Positions 14,298-27,855 of a stretch of 64,000 bases of DNA are shown in pieces. Every line of letters begins with the position of its first letter. Within the stretch, counting starts at the first letter, position 1. The notes beneath the pieces were generated by a model, which saw only the letters and a program-made list of their open reading frames with translations, did not search any database and had not been told where the DNA came from. Source of the DNA: Oxyruncus cristatus (Eukaryota; Chordata; Aves; Passeriformes; Cotingidae); contig VXAY01005611.1 in the NCBI GenBank assembly GCA_013399855.1, forward strand, positions 1 through 64,000, read 5' to 3'. Made by a program: the position numbers and the translations under genes.

Positions 14298-15234
14298 CTA
14301 ACATTTCAAATGAAAATGATTAGACAACAACTTTAAAAGATAAAACAGTTTCTTCAGAACTATTGCAGTAAGTACAGGAATCATGAATGCAAATTAATTA
14401 TACCTTTTCTCCAGTTGTGAGACATTTTAAAATATTAAATTGTTAGTCTATGAAAATTGCTACTCAAGTGTTTTCATCTCCCCCTCTGTCTTTAAGCAAC
14501 TATCCTACAGGAATATAAGAGCTAGGACAGCCTCTCTACACTCACTGTGTACTGAATCCAGTGAAGGTGGCAGAAAAATGTTGCAACCTGAAAGTTCGTT
14601 ATCCACTGCTATCCAAAGAAACAGGAGTCTTTACTTGGTGATACTTATGATATACAGACATATGAGTAAATCAACATATGATGTTGATGATCAATTTTAT
14701 GTCTGTCTGTTTATCTACCTATCCATCCATCCATCCATCCATCCATCCATCCATCCATCCATCCATCCATCCCATTTTCATATGTATGTGTCTATAGTAG
14801 AATCTTGCCTTTCAGGCTATGAAGGCCTATATTCTATCTTTTCATGTCAAAAGCAGATATAACATGACACACTATAACCAAGCATGTATAATGTGTGAAA
14901 TGGCTACAAAGGGAAAATGAAAATACTGAAGGGAATTTTGTGTCCAGTATTGATTTTTGGCTGCAGGAATATATTTTTTCCTTATCTTTTTTGTCTTTCT
15001 CTGGCTCTAAAACATATATAATGAAACTGTTTGTACAAATACTTTATTAACTTTCCATTAAATCCTTTATGTAATGTATAATTATCAAAGAAATTTCCTA
15101 GAAACCTAAAAAATCCCCCCTCTCCAATATACACAAAAATAAATAAAAAAGCCAAATCATTCTTAATAAATGTCATTTGGGTAAAAATTACATAGATTAA
15201 GCTTTGTAGTTCATGGCAACACTCTTATACAAAC
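14298..15234 (-). other. TFEC: TFEC intron 7
   Basis: An intron of 937 bases between the two zipper-coding exons. It begins GTTTGT on the minus strand (15234 downward) and ends in TAG. It contains the (TCCA)n microsatellite and otherwise nothing I recognise. Confidence 0.9.
14720..14773. repeat. (TCCA)n microsatellite
   Basis: About 13 nearly perfect TCCA/ATCC units inside TFEC intron 7. It reads through as a repetitive plus-strand frame (IHPSIHPS...) that is not a protein. It is likely polymorphic in length and could serve as a marker. Confidence 0.97.
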
Positions 15235-15382
15235 CTGAATTCGGAGTAGGAGTCTTCTGTTAGCATGCTCTAATTTCTTTTGCCTGTGTTCTAATTCTCT
15301 GGCTCTCTGTTGTTCTTTTTGTAGCCACTTGATGTACTCCACTGATGCTTTTAAAATAGTCCCTTTGTTCCAGCGCATATCA
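15235..15382 (-). CDS. TFEC: TFEC coding exon 7: helix 2 and leucine zipper
   Basis: A 148-bp exon, the length I recall for the matching MITF exon. The acceptor (CTGCAG) precedes 15382 and the donor is CAG|GTTTGT at 15235/15234. The first base completes Pro210. Residues 211-259 start [20 protein letters not shown], the second helix of the bHLH domain, and then run into the zipper [20 protein letters not shown]. Leucines and other hydrophobic residues fall in heptads (L240, L247, L254, then I258/L261). In MiT proteins this zipper allows dimers only within the MITF/TFE3/TFEB/TFEC group. The [14 protein letters not shown] wording is typical of TFEC. An in-frame ATG upstream (15433-15435) lies in intron and is not a start. 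Confidence 0.97.
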
Positions 15383-16533
15383 CTGCAGAATGTAGAGATA
15401 ACCTTTTCACAATTGTGCATGTCAGCAGAATTCATAAGAACTTACAAAATCTTTTACATTAATATGAAATAATGATTTACATGACTATTATTCACTCTTA
15501 GATATTATTGCTTCTGAATGGAAATTTTAATAGAATAGTTAAGAAGCCCTTATATAGTAAAATTAATCCCAGAATGAAAATAAGTGTCAAAAGAAAGTAA
15601 TAAAGTGACTTTTTGTGGGAGAGCTAAATGCAATATCATGATTCTACCATTACAGTTTTTATATTTTTAGTGAAAATTGCTTTTATTATTAACTCTAAGA
15701 TTAAAATCTATGTGCAGTATTTCTGCATTAATGAACTAGGAAATATACATTACTGAGGACTTAAGCCTAAATTTTTAAAGATCATTTTGAATATACTACT
15801 CCTTTTACCTGACTTACTAATGAGGTTGCTTTTATGCTTGTACAGAAAAAAAATTATCTGTGCTGAATGCCACTCCTCATTGATGACAGACCAGAAAAAT
15901 CACACTTCTTTAACCATAATGACTAGGGAATGACAAAAATCATGTTCAAAAATCTTGAAACAATATAAAATCCAAGTTAAAAGACACAGCTACATGCAGA
16001 CCCTAACTCAAAATAAAAGCCTTGCAAAAAAATTAGATTAAACCTGCCCATCATTCAGGAAATAATGGTTTAACTTCCAGCTTACAAGTGGCTTTACAGC
16101 AATAAACCAGTTGTTTAAATACATCTGTTCAAAGGTTTTCATGTATGCTTTATCAACTTTTCATGTATTCCTTTAAGTAAGGTCTTGGAGGCCTTTGAAC
16201 TGAAATGAAACCTGTGGAAAATGTTTAATTTCTAACACATTTCAATATTTTAAGATACAGAATTCATCTGCTGCATTAAATACACAGATATAAGGGTTTA
16301 TCCAAACTATCCGCTTCACTGCAAGACTGCTTAGGCTGAGCAGAAGGTTGGATGAGTTTCTGGCCCTATAGCACAACCCTGAGAAGGAAAAGTTATTTTT
16401 GCAACTAATAATCTGACACTGGGAGGGACAAGTATTTTTTTAATACCTATAATACCATGTATTTACTCATTGGCATTTATAGAGTCAAAAAGAAATATAA
16501 ATTGTACCCGAGTCTATCATCACTTTCCCTTAT

Positions 16534-17000
16534 TCATAAAATCATAGAATCATAGAATATGCTGAGTTGGAAGGTATCCATCAGGACTATCGAGTCCAAC
16601 TCCTGCCCCTGCACAGGACACCCCAAGAATCACACCATGTGCCTGAGAGCATTGTCCAAATGCTTCTTGAACTCAGACAGGCTTGGTGCTGTGACCACAT
16701 CCCTGGGTGCTCAAGCATCCTCTGGGTGAAAAACTTTTTCCTGATATCCAACCTAAATGTCTCCAGACTCATCTTCATGTTGTTTCTTCAAGTCCTGTCA
16801 CTAGTCAACAGAGTGAAGAGATTGGTACCTGCCCCTCCTCTTCCCATCACCAGGAAGTTGTAACTGCAATGAGGTTTCCCCTCAGTCTTCTGTTCTCCAG
16901 GCTGAACAAAGCAAGTGACTTCAGCCGCCCCTCATAAGGCTTCCCCTCCAGCCCCTTCACCATTCTCATGGCCCTCCTTCAGACATTTTCTAACAGCTTA
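16534..17000 (-). mobile_element. CR1 LINE, 5'-truncated 3' end
   Basis: The low-coordinate end begins TCATAAAATCATAGAATC, the reverse complement of the ATTCTATGA repeats that end CR1 elements, so the copy lies on the minus strand. The minus-strand frame 16587-16778 keeps the ORF2 C-terminal wording [11 protein letters not shown], followed by a frameshifted remnant. About 470 bp remain, ending near 17000 in non-repeat sequence. A dead, truncated copy inside TFEC intron 6, in the same orientation as the gene. Confidence 0.93.
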
Positions 17001-18618
17001 TTGTTTTGGGGTTTTTTTCTGTTGTCCTTGGTTGCTTCAGTTAATGAGATTTGCATCTACTCTTGTGTTCACCTAGGGTGAATAAAATTATTGCAGATGT
17101 TTTGCATTCAGCTTCTCAGAGCAAGTGCCTAAGGAATCTTGCACCCTTACCCCAAGGCTAAGCACCCTTATAGACTTCTGCCAATGCAGTTGTTTTTCTA
17201 CTAAATATATATACCAAAACCCAGGCAAGTACAGGATTTAGGGATTCAGGCCACCCAGCCTTTCCTGATGCACTTTACTAGAGATAAAACCTTATGGAGC
17301 TGATACCTTTAAGGCACTCACAAGAATACACAAAATCATTTTTGACAAAGCATTACAGTGTTTAACCACATCACAGAATTCTGACAATTTGCTAGAGATT
17401 TAGGAGAAACCTTTTTTTGATCCAAGAATGCTCAAACTCATGTCTGTTCTATCTGGGAAGCACACAAAGTGTGGGGCTCCAGCATATAGGATCTCCCCTC
17501 ACCTCAGTGATGTGTGCCAGGAATGCACAGCTTTTGGGATTAGAAGGTGAGGAGGTCAGAGAGAAAATAATTATTGTCTCAGACCCTGCTGTCTGCAAAG
17601 CCAAAACATTAGAAGCTGCGCGCTGAAGTGGGTGTGTATTCTTATTTAGACATTCCGTGGTCGAAAAAGCTAGAACAGAGATGGGACTGGGAGCCAAGAG
17701 CAGAACATGTCTCCCTCATGACAGCTGAGTCATATCTTGGCAGTTCCTCTGCCCCCTCCTTCCTCTCCCTGAATTTCTTGCCCAGGTGGGAGGAAAGAAC
17801 ATTTCCCTGTCAGCATCCCATGGGCTCCCTCACAGGAGAGGACTTTCTTCTCACGTGTCGTTTACCTAAGAAAGTTTTTAGTATGCATAATAATGCATAT
17901 TTTCTGGACAAATCTTTGACTGCCATCACCAACTCATGGCAACTTTGAAAAGCACTAGAGGAATAAGAATGCCTATAGTATATACACTGGAGAAATGCAA
18001 TCTGCCTAGGCAAGGGAGTTTGGCTTCTAGCAAGTAATAAAGACAAACCTAAGCCAGTTTTGGACTTATGGTCTGAACCTAAAGATATAGCATTATGAAA
18101 TCAGAAAAAAGTCCACAGCTGGCAAAATGGAAATAATTAAAGAAATAGTATGAGAAAAATATGAATATAGTGTTTTCACAAACAATTTCATGTCAGTTAT
18201 TAAATGTCATGAATTCAAAATCAAATTCAGAGAAAAATATTTTGGTTGATTTTTCTGATTGACATATGAATAAGCCATGTATTCATGACTGCATTTGGAA
18301 TATTTTTGTGATTAAATTCATTCATATTACACATAATTTGCAACCTCTGTGATATTGCTTACTTTTAATTCATATTACCTAGGTAATTTGAGGGGTTTAT
18401 TTCTATGGCAATGATATTTTTTGTCAGAGGTCACAATAAATTTTCACTGAAGACCAGTTCCTAGATTCAAACTGCCAGAGGGATGGATCTGGTTGGCTTC
18501 TGCATGAGATACATATGGATAGATATCTCTTGTGGTAATTACAAATTTGAGAGGCAATACTATCATAGGATGAAAATGCAGTAGTTATTATTGTCATTTA
18601 AGAGATTGATATTCAACC

Positions 18619-18656
18619 TGTGTCTGTGTGTGTATGTGTCTGTGTGTATGCGTGTA
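18619..18656. repeat. TG-rich microsatellite
   Basis: An imperfect alternating purine-pyrimidine stretch (TGTCTGTGTGTGTATG...) in TFEC intron 6. Simple sequence. Confidence 0.85.
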
Positions 18657-19559
18657 TCCCACATATCTTCTACATCTCATATATACATATACTGGTTGGT
18701 GTCTTATTAAATGAGGAGTATTATAGTTAAATCTTCTGATGTCTGAGGGGCAACATGGCAATGGATCAGCTGGTGACCTTAGAAGCCAACATGAATTTCA
18801 CTTTGTGTCTCTCCATACTAGGATCTAAAGAAAATATTGAAGGTGTCTGTGCTAATTCTGCATTGGAGGTATTCCTCATCCATTCTAGCCCAGAGCACCA
18901 CACAGCAGTCACAGGACAGTGCTATGGAGAAACAGAGGCTCTATGCAGATGTGCAGGGCTGGAAGATTAGCAATATAACTAGTGGTGATGAAGGCAAACG
19001 GGGCAATAGTACAGATGAGATTCCTGTTTAGCAATAGCCTACAAAGGATCTAGCAGGCAGGCAAGCAGATTCATCTATGATGGGAAATAAGAACAACCCA
19101 GTGCTTGAAAATGGATTATCTCAAAGCACAACAGGTATATAAGAAGAATTCAGAAATTCTTTGGTCAGTTATTAGGTTTCTGTTATTTCTCTGAAAAAAA
19201 TGGGTGCAAATGAAGAAAGCTATCTGAAAAATTATAAAAGGGGCACTAGGAAATTATGGGGTTTGCTTTTTGGAGATTTATATATTGTGCTTATATATAA
19301 TAGAGATAAAAATAGAAATGAAAAGGCCTATAAACCCATATGAGAACCTTTAAAATCTAAACAATCATTGGCAGCTGTTATGCATTTAATTGGAAACTAC
19401 TTTATAAAAACAGACAAAATACTTGCATTCTTAACTGGTTTGAATCTACAAAGTTAGATATAGATCTACTGAGTTTTGGAGATGGCAGGAATTCTTTTTT
19501 TCATTTTACTCTTTCACTCTCTATTAATTCCTTTCTTGTTTGGTTTTCTTTTTTTTTGA

Positions 19560-19585
19560 GGGGGGGGTATGTGTTTGGGGGGGGG
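19560..19585 (+). repeat. Two G-runs (8 and 9 G) in a T-rich stretch
   Basis: Runs of 8 G (19560-19567) and 9 G (19577-19585) are separated by TATGTGTTT, after a poly-T tract. On the plus strand they could contribute to a G-quadruplex. In the TFEC transcript they read as C-runs. Confidence 0.8.
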
Positions 19586-22500
19586 TGTTTTGTTTTATTT
19601 GTTGTTGGTTTGTTTGGCATTGCTTTTGTTTTTCTTAGCCTCCATTTTTATTGAATGCATGTAATGCTTCATTCTGTGGATACTGAAACAAGTCGGAAAT
19701 TCTACACGTGAATAAAGTCATTTGAAAGCAGTAAGTTTTGCAGGTCTGGTCGTCAGCAATGGCCTCTGCAAAGGAGGACTTTATTTTTGTCTCTGTGTGC
19801 ATGTGGTACAATAATTTGAAATTTTTAGCAAGCTACATGTGTTCTTGAGTTTAATTAACAGAGGTCCATCACACTTCAGAAGATTTGCCTGGAAAAGTAA
19901 AAAATAAGTAAAACCCCACTTTTTATTGTCTCTGAACCCTGTCTCCTCCTAACTTTAAGATTTGCATCTCTCTAGAAAATTCAAATGCCCAGAACAAAAC
20001 ATGTAACTCTCACCTAAGAGAGTTTCTCGTTTTGGAGAAACAAAACATAGACAAGAGACTGATCTTCAGCTCATTTCCATTAATTTAACTTTGTTAAGTC
20101 AAAGGAGGTTCACTAATTTAAATAAGTCGAACTCCTATAGGAAAGATGAGAGCATCTGGTCATCTAAGATTAGAACTAATTAACAAAAACAGCATTTGTG
20201 AGAGTGTGATAGTCACAGGGTTTGCCAGACACAGGACAGTTACTAATAACAAATACATTTGCCAAGTTGCAACTATGTTTGCAGACCATTTCTTTCCCTG
20301 TTTCTGGAGAAATTAACTGTAAACTGTACTTGCTCAAGGAAATACTTTGAAGGACTTTGTACTTGTTTTGATGACTTGCACGACTGCAAGTGTATTCTGG
20401 AAGAGGCAGTAAGTTTCCACTTTGTAATAGCAGGAGCATACACAAGCTTTTCCTGTACAAGAAATGTGGCTGTGTTGGCTGCTGGAGCACCCAGAGAGCA
20501 GAGAGAAGGTCAGGCTCAGGCAGATGCAGAGAGCAGAGAGGAGAGAGAGAGAGCAAACCACTGCTTCTGCCCAAATCCTCAGTGGTTCTCCTAACATCCC
20601 AGTTCAGTAAAATGACTAGAATTCTTGAAGGAAGGGGGCTTTTTCTTCTTTGGCTTTGTGACAATTCAGTTCCATCTACCATAAAACTGTTCTTCTGTAG
20701 GCATTTCCAGACTCCATCACAGTGTGAAGTCCTGTTAACCACCTAAAAGGTGGATTCTGAAAGGCTGAACACAAATGGAAAGGTGAGTATAATTAAAGAC
20801 GCATTTTATGAGCTTTTCAGCAAAATATGACTATTTCTGGCATTTTTAAAATTCTATTTTTGAATTATTCTATACAACTGATTTGCATTTCTGAATCATC
20901 TAGCACTTGGATATCTAAGCATTGAAGATTAAACAAAAGAGTCAAAGTTCTTTGTGACTCATACTTTTGTCCATTTTCTAATGCTGATGAAGTGAACTTA
21001 AAATACCCATTCATTTAAGCAATGTAATCCACACTTTTTATTGTTAAATTAAAAAAAAAAATGTGAAAAGAATAGAGGTTTAAGCCAGTCAAAAGAAAGT
21101 CCCTGCAGAAGCTCTACAGGAGCCAAACAAGTTCACTATATAACTAACAAAACAAAAGTGAAATAAAAACCCCACACAGCACTTCTAAGAAATATAAATC
21201 ATAAAAGGTTTCCAAATGGCAGAAAAAATGTCCTTTTCTGTTCCTGAGTCTGAATGTAATCTTCTTGAAGCAAGCCATCTGGGACAGGCATGCTAACCAC
21301 AATGGCTTAGTTATAGCAGTATTTGCTCTTCAATGCAAAGGCTGATTTTCCTCACTGTCATTAGTCTAAGCATCAGTTAGGCTTCTCCTTTTACAGCTAA
21401 GTTTCCACTATAAAAAGAATTTTCTAAAATCAATATAAGAGGTGAAAATGTGATAAAATGTTACAGATAAAGTATTGTAAGACATGATAAATCTCTTTCT
21501 TTCAAAGAAGAGGGGGAGATTGGGGGCACAGTAAGGTGTTATGAAGGAAAAAGCAAGAACTGAAAGACAGGGTAAGGACACTGAGTTATGATTTGGCAAC
21601 GCAGGACCATACCGAAAGGAAATAATAATAATTTTGATCTGCTTAGCCAACAAAACAACATGGTCAAATTAATATATTTCCACCTAAAAATAGAAATTAA
21701 AAAGAAAAAGTGTTTACACCTCTTTGGTTTAATTTATACTGGCACTAAGCTATAGCAAAGTTATGTTGCAAGCTAGTGTTTCAAAAGCCCTGCACCTTTT
21801 GATGCCTTTCTTTTCCTAACACCAACTTGAAAGCTTTTAAATAGGCTTACTTTCAAAAGGAGTGCTGATTATCAGCCTTTTGAAGACAGCAATCTTCAGA
21901 ATGTGAGATACTTTAATTTACCTTGTGCCTTTATAAACATAAACCACTCTAGGTCTGTCACACTGTTGAACCTAGTCATGGGTTTGCAGATTAAAACAAG
22001 ATAAGGCAATGACTTCAGGATCTATACCTGAAACTTTTTCATCAGGCAACACCACCAAAATCTGTGGGTAAAGTCCACCATCCACTTACTGGAGTAAAAC
22101 TGCAGGTCCAGACAATTCATTTTAAGAACAGCTTAAGTGATTGCTCTTGGTATTAGTGTTTCGATTTAGTTCACAAACTAAATCTGAATGCAGAACAAAA
22201 CACGTAACTGAAACACCTCTGCAGGCAATCAAAAATCACAACTGGAATTTGTACCTCATGCTCATCTCTAATTGCAGTGTAACTACCTTCTATTATTGCT
22301 TTATAGCTGCAAACCAACAGTGCCATCCACTGTTTTTCTGAGAAATCTTTCAATTATTTGCCCAAGTGGTATTGATACTGAAAGATGCATCAGCAAAATT
22401 AAAATGTTTCTACCAATCTCTTCTTGCAACAGAGCCCAAACTTTTTTTAGGTACTTAAAGCCCTTTTTATTTTAACTCAGCTGTAATACCTAATTCTATA

Positions 22501-23635
22501 TTAATAACAAAAACATGCCCATTTATCTAATCTCGGGTGGATGCTATAGGAGACAAGTTGGTAAATTCTCTAAAATGAATGCACTATTTTATCTTTCTCT
22601 CTGGTGATTTCACTCCAAGTGAAGCTAATCTTGCACTTAAGTAAGTCTCACACAGCTTTATATTGTTGCAGAAATCATTAACATAATCAAAAGTTTCTTA
22701 GTGCTAAGGGAAAAAAGGCTGAACTATCAATAGGTGTTTATCATTTACATGTCAATACAAACCTGCATGATACTTCAAATGAATAGACAAAATCTGTATA
22801 ATCAATTTTATGCAAGTCACAATCACGCTAGTGCATGGTCTTAAGTCTTCCCTGAGTGACGAGAAATCTAAGGCTAAAGTTCAACTTTAAATATCACACT
22901 GAATTGTTATCGCTAATCCTGCAGTGGGCTTTCCTACAAGACAACCTTTTTCATGTTGATGACAAATATAAGCTTTAAGGGAATGCAGGTATAGTTCAAG
23001 CAATATGCATTTTGTGTTACTCTAAGTATATGAATTGGTATGAAATGATATTATTATAGCAATTGTATCAATTATTACTTTAATCCTTGCATTTTAGGAC
23101 TGGTGTTTTCCCTGCACTGAGTGCAGGACTTTTGAAAAATACTCAGTCTACAGACTCTCATGCTAATTTTTTTTTCCTTAGTCAAAGGGCAGACAGTGAC
23201 AACGTGAATTTTGTGTTATCCCACTAGAGGGCCATGGCAAGGGCTGAAAGCATCACTCCTTCCTTCTCCAGAGACACCACACAATTGTGCCCAGGGACAG
23301 AGAGGTGGACTTTCTGCTGTTTGGCTTATCTTTTTTTATTATTATTATTGGTTTTATTTGGGTTTCATTTGTTTGTTTGTTTTCCCTTGATGTGGCAGTC
23401 ACTCTTAAACACCCTGGAATTTTTTTCATTTTATTATCCTTTCACATAAGTTTTTCCAACAAGCACCAAAAATCTTTCAAAGGCTTGTTACTTTAACAGC
23501 CTGATCTGAGCCAGTGACCTGGCATGGAAGATTTTGTATCCCATTACTCAATCCTATAGCCAGTATATACAACTGTCTCTTTTTTCCTAGTATTTAAACT
23601 ATAAACGTTATTATAGGAAAGACTGTTGAACTCAC

Positions 23636-23711
23636 GGATCATTGGACTTCGGGATGAGTGTGCCAAGCTCCTTGATTCGGTAGTTAATATTATACCTTCT
23701 TCTTCTCTCAA
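23636..23711 (-). CDS. TFEC: TFEC coding exon 6: basic region, helix 1 and loop
   Basis: A 76-bp exon, the length I recall in MITF. The acceptor TAG precedes 23711 and the donor is CC|GTGAGT at 23636/23635. It encodes residues 185-210, [20 protein letters not shown] then PKSNDP. Glu186 and Arg190, together with His182 from the previous exon, have the His-Glu-Arg spacing by which class B bHLH proteins read CACGTG. The [10 protein letters not shown] wording (MITF has FNINDRIKEL) is the TFEC form. The exon is phase-compatible with both neighbours (2 bases completing Ile185, 2 bases opening Pro210). The basic region is intact, so the product should bind DNA. Confidence 0.97.
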
Positions 23712-26024
23712 CTATTAAAAAGAAACACTTACTATATTTATAGTGAAATATTCTTGGCGAAATTCAACATAAAACATTTTAATTAGTTATAAACTAATTA
23801 TGTCAGTCAATGCACAGAAAATGTCTTCCTCAAATAGCAGTCCCAACATGAGCTTCTACCTGTCTCTTGCTTATTCTCAGGACAAGCTCCATGATTAGTG
23901 CCATCTGTATCTTACCTTACCAATCGTTTTTTAACTCCATTTACCACTAGACTTCTAGAGAATTAAATAGTCACATATTGTCTAAACTGTCTAACACTTC
24001 TTCTTCTTAATGTTTCTGTAGCCTTTCTCCACCATGATCACATAGAACAGAGATTTCAGTTTGGCAGAGTTTTGCTGGTGACTTCAACAGGGTCACAAGA
24101 CAACTCATCTAGCAATTCATAGTTTGGCAGAACTCATGTTACAGATCACAGCTAAGAGCTCCACTGTCCCTTATTTACAGTTATCAACATTTCAAACCAC
24201 AAAGAGGACATAACTGAAACTATATCCCCTCACTGAAACAGAGAAAGATTGTGTCCCAGAAACACTCTATCTCCAGCACATTTGTTTCCTTTGGTTATGG
24301 AAAGAACGAGCATGTTTTGAATAACTTTTAAAAGACACAGAAAATTAATAAAAACACAGTTTAAATAATAAAAATATATTTTATGGATTTAAATATATGC
24401 TTCTTGTAAGACAAACTATATAGGGTATCTCCATTTACTTTGTAGTTTAGTTAGAAAGGGAAAAACAGAAGATAAGCCTCTTGAAATTATTTCTGCCTCT
24501 CTGTGCTCTCAATTCACTTTACCAGCATTGTACTGGTACCCAGGCTGGAATATGTGACCCTTGAGAAACTTAACATTTTTAATGTATAGGTCCAAAGGAC
24601 ATTTCATCACCTTGGGGGATTACTTGTGTATAATTGTGACACAGAAAGTATATTCAGTGAGAATATAGTCCTGTTGGGGTACTGCTGGCTGTCAAAGACC
24701 AGCAGTCTCTAGATGTGAACTTGCACTTTTGTCCACTCCCTCTACTTTGTATTTAACTCATCCCAAATCTCACTGAATGAGCAGTATTCAGCTTTGGTCC
24801 ATCACTATCATCACACTGAGCTGTTTCTCTCATCCTTTTCATCTTGGAAGACCTTACCTTGGGCTCAATACCCTAATGCCACTGTACTCTGTCAGACCAG
24901 CCCTGTCCAGCCTAGAACATGGGCAGAACAGATACGTGCTCCACAAATGGAGATTTCACTTAAAATCTAATGTCCTAATTTTAAATATAAATACAAAAAG
25001 CCCAGTAGAGCTAAATTATAAGTGTTCAGCCAAGTGCATGCTGGCAGGTCTTTCAAGGCTGACTTCAGTCTTCTCATAGTCATACGAGCATGTCGCTTTC
25101 AGTCTCAGCCCCACCACTTAGACCGCTTTTAGTCCTTTACTTCTTCAGGTACATAAAAGTGTTTTCTTCCTGTTTCTGTGAGGTTCTTAGATTTGTGCAG
25201 CAGCCAGTTATTCCCTCCCTAGCAGATTACAGCTCCGGGAACTCCCTGAGTGTTATTATTTATTCTGATGAAGTGTTCTACCTTAGTGGGCTGTATTATC
25301 TTGTCTTGATCTCTCTAGAAATAGGAATTTCACTCAACAAATTAAAGCATCTCAGGTTTTGCAGTCATGATTCACACACACAGAAGATAGGTTTATTATC
25401 CTCCTGAGTGTACTGCTAAGTGAACTCTTGTATCCCATTGGCATGAATGTGCTGAATCTTGTAGGAGACCACAGTGTACAAAAGCAGATAGCAACTGAAG
25501 AAATTAAAATATGTATTTCAGTTATGTTGGCAAAATAATGGCAGGGCAAACAGTTAAAGAATGTGCTTTTGCTATACAGTCCTATGGCATAATAGCTGTC
25601 GTTTCATTAATGTATACAGTGTGGAAAAGCTCTGCAAGATACTCATCAAAAAGTGGTCAACTAAAGATTGGCTATAAAACAAGGTAAAGAAAAAATTATC
25701 TTTACAAGTGGACACCTACAGAATTTTTTTTATTTCTATTCTTCTTTATTTTTTCCTGAAAAGAAACTTCCAGTGGTTGTGCTAATGAGTTAGGGGGAAA
25801 TTTTGAAGCTTGGAAACATGTTTCAATAGCGTTTTCCTGATACATGTCTGTTAGAGTGCCAGTGATATCCTGAGTTATCAATAAAATTTTAAGAATCAAA
25901 ATTATACATAAGTCAAACCAGAAAATGATTTTTCAAACTACATAGACAGGATGATGATAAAATGTTCTTTACTTGGAAGAAAAAAAAAGAAAGAAACATT
26001 TTCTAATGGTTCATGCTCTTGCTG

Positions 26025-26032
26025 TCACGTGA
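26025..26032. promoter_or_regulatory. Palindromic TCACGTGA E-box (MiT/TFE-type site)
   Basis: TCACGTGA is the core of the motif bound by MITF, TFEB, TFE3 and TFEC dimers (CLEAR/M-box type). It lies in TFEC intron 5, so feedback by TFEC itself or by MITF is possible. Occupancy cannot be judged from sequence. Confidence 0.4.
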
Positions 26033-26846
26033 AGCTGTTCAATTTCTTAAATCTAAATCCCTTTTGATGGTTTCATTGAGGATATAACCTTTCAATAGGA
26101 ATTTTTTTGTAGTTCCTTTGTTCCTTCTTGGTATGAGAATGTACAAGAACATTTTTGCAAAATCTGGACCTAAATTCAACCTGAATATTGAATGTTTGTA
26201 TAGTTCCGATAAAGTTCCGCAAACAGATTTTTCAGACCATGTCTAAGAAACCTGGTCCTTATAAAAGAGTAAATTACATTAATAAAGCCTTTATATGCAA
26301 CACATTATTATGTCCAAGCCATTAGATAGAAGAGCTATCTCCAGAGAGACTTTGAGCTCTGAAGTGTACACCTGGGGCCAAAGCAAAACAGATCCTGCCT
26401 GTCTGTGATGCTATGATCATGGCATACTGCTTTCAGCTTAGCTGCCAGTAGTGAGGGAAAGTTTTCAGACATTTTTCCTATGATTGGGAACGATGACCTC
26501 AGAGCCAAAATAAACAATGGAGGCAATGGTAGGACCAGGCATTCCTAATGTATGTATGAGCCTGTGTTTTCCCCTGTAGTTCCAGACAACTCCTACCCAC
26601 CACCTTTCCACAGAAAAATTACAGACAGACATAAGGGTGCCTTCTGGAAATTTTAAGTAGCAAAAAGTTGCCCACAGTTGTTGCAGCACATTATGCCAAT
26701 GGATGTGCACTTTTAGGTATGTAATTTCATGCAAGTAAAGCCATAAATGCCTCTAAGATAACTGGAATGGCCAGAGAACCAAGATATAAATAAGAGAATA
26801 AAGTTATAAATAGCGGCTATTAACTAATTACCAATTTGGGTTTAAA

Positions 26847-26910
26847 TTCATAGACTCATGGAATACATCAAGTGGGCAGTGATTCAAAAGGATCATCAAA
26901 TCCAACTCCT
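26847..26910 (-). mobile_element. Short degenerate CR1 3' terminus
   Basis: TCATAGACTCATGGAATAC followed by GGATCATCAAATCCAACTCC resembles the last ~60 bp of CR1 in reverse orientation. The rest of the element is not visible. Mutated terminal repeats suggest an older insertion. Confidence 0.65.
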
Positions 26911-27855
26911 ATCATATTTCTGTTGGAAAAAGTGGAAAGCAGAACTGGGAAATGTAACTGCTTCATTCGTATACTTTCATATGCTTCATATTCACTATAC
27001 TTCCCAAAGAGAATCCTTTAGGCTTTTTGTTTCAAATTATCCTTTAGAGGGAAAAGTTGCCTTATTTTATAGGCAATCTTCTCTCACTAATGAAACTGAT
27101 TTCTTTTTCCATTCTGTATAAACTAAAATGTTTTTTATTTTTATAAATATTTAGACACTGAACTAGGAATTTCACTATGTTCTAAGAAGACTATTCCTCT
27201 AAATCAAAATGCCTAACATCTGTACCTGGCTGCACTGCTCTCCATAAAGGAAACAGAAGTGTATCCCAGATTACAGAGGTTATGGGATTTGTGTATCAGA
27301 GCAGAGTCAGAACACTGTGAGTCTCACCCAGTCCTGCCCCGATCTCCTTTTGTGACATACAATTTCCATAACTTAAGTGCTTAACAACCATTTAGAAGTT
27401 GTCTGATATAGTATGTGATTTTTTTCCCCCTCCACATCACCCATCAAGGGATATAGCTTCTTTCTTGGACACTTCAGTAAATAAGGTGTGAAGACTGGAT
27501 GTTCACTGCTGTTTTTCTCATTATCTCCCTCCTTTCTTGTCTGTTTTGCACTGTAATTCTTAGAGACAACATCAAGTAAATTGTACAGTCATAGGATAAA
27601 AACATAATAGCACGAGATTATATGGAAATAAATTAATTACAATATTCAAAGAAAGAAATTAATTTCAGGAAAGAAAGTTCTGTGATTGGCTGTGTTTGGA
27701 GTCTGAGTTCAATTTGATTAGCCTGGTAATATGCTGATCTAGAAGACGAGTGGAGATGGGGTAGCTAATGTATAATATTTATATGTATAATGTATAATAT
27801 TTTTGCATTCTCCATACATTCCCATTAATGAGATGGAAAATTAACATATACTTAC

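Larger units (their letters stand above)
15383..23635 (-). other. TFEC: TFEC intron 6
   Basis: An 8.3-kb intron splitting the bHLH loop. It holds a CR1 3' end (16534-17000), two CACGTG E-boxes (17852-17857 and 19705-19710), a TG-rich microsatellite (18619-18656) and a G-run pair (19560-19585). A 188-codon minus-strand open frame at 20176-20742 has no recognisable domain. A short perfect hairpin (8-bp arms CCTGCACT/AGTGCAGG, 1-base loop) sits near 23113-23129. I recognise no exon in between. Confidence 0.85.
23712..27855 (-). other. TFEC: TFEC intron 5
   Basis: A 4.1-kb intron inside the basic region. It contains a palindromic TCACGTGA at 26025-26032 and a short CR1 remnant at 26847-26910. 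A short hairpin (ACTGCTGG/CCAGCAGT) lies near 24680-24706. Open frames of up to about 105 codons (25090-25407) are not recognisable. Confidence 0.85.

Noticed and set aside
14720..14773. Regular repeat as a possible CRISPR array
   Set aside because: A 4-base tandem microsatellite with no spacers in a vertebrate intron.
14440..14862. 140-codon plus-strand open frame
   Set aside because: Its length comes from reading through the (TCCA)n microsatellite.
15211..15435. ATG at 15433-15435 as an internal start for a short bHLH protein
   Set aside because: The codons before residue 211 are intronic; a consensus acceptor (CTGCAG) sits between them and the conserved DMRWNKG.
20176..20742. 188-codon open frame on the minus strand in TFEC intron 6, with a 118-codon plus-strand frame over it
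   Set aside because: No domain, no splice-site context consistent with TFEC, mixed low-complexity composition (GA-rich on the plus strand near 20500-20550). Length alone is not enough support.
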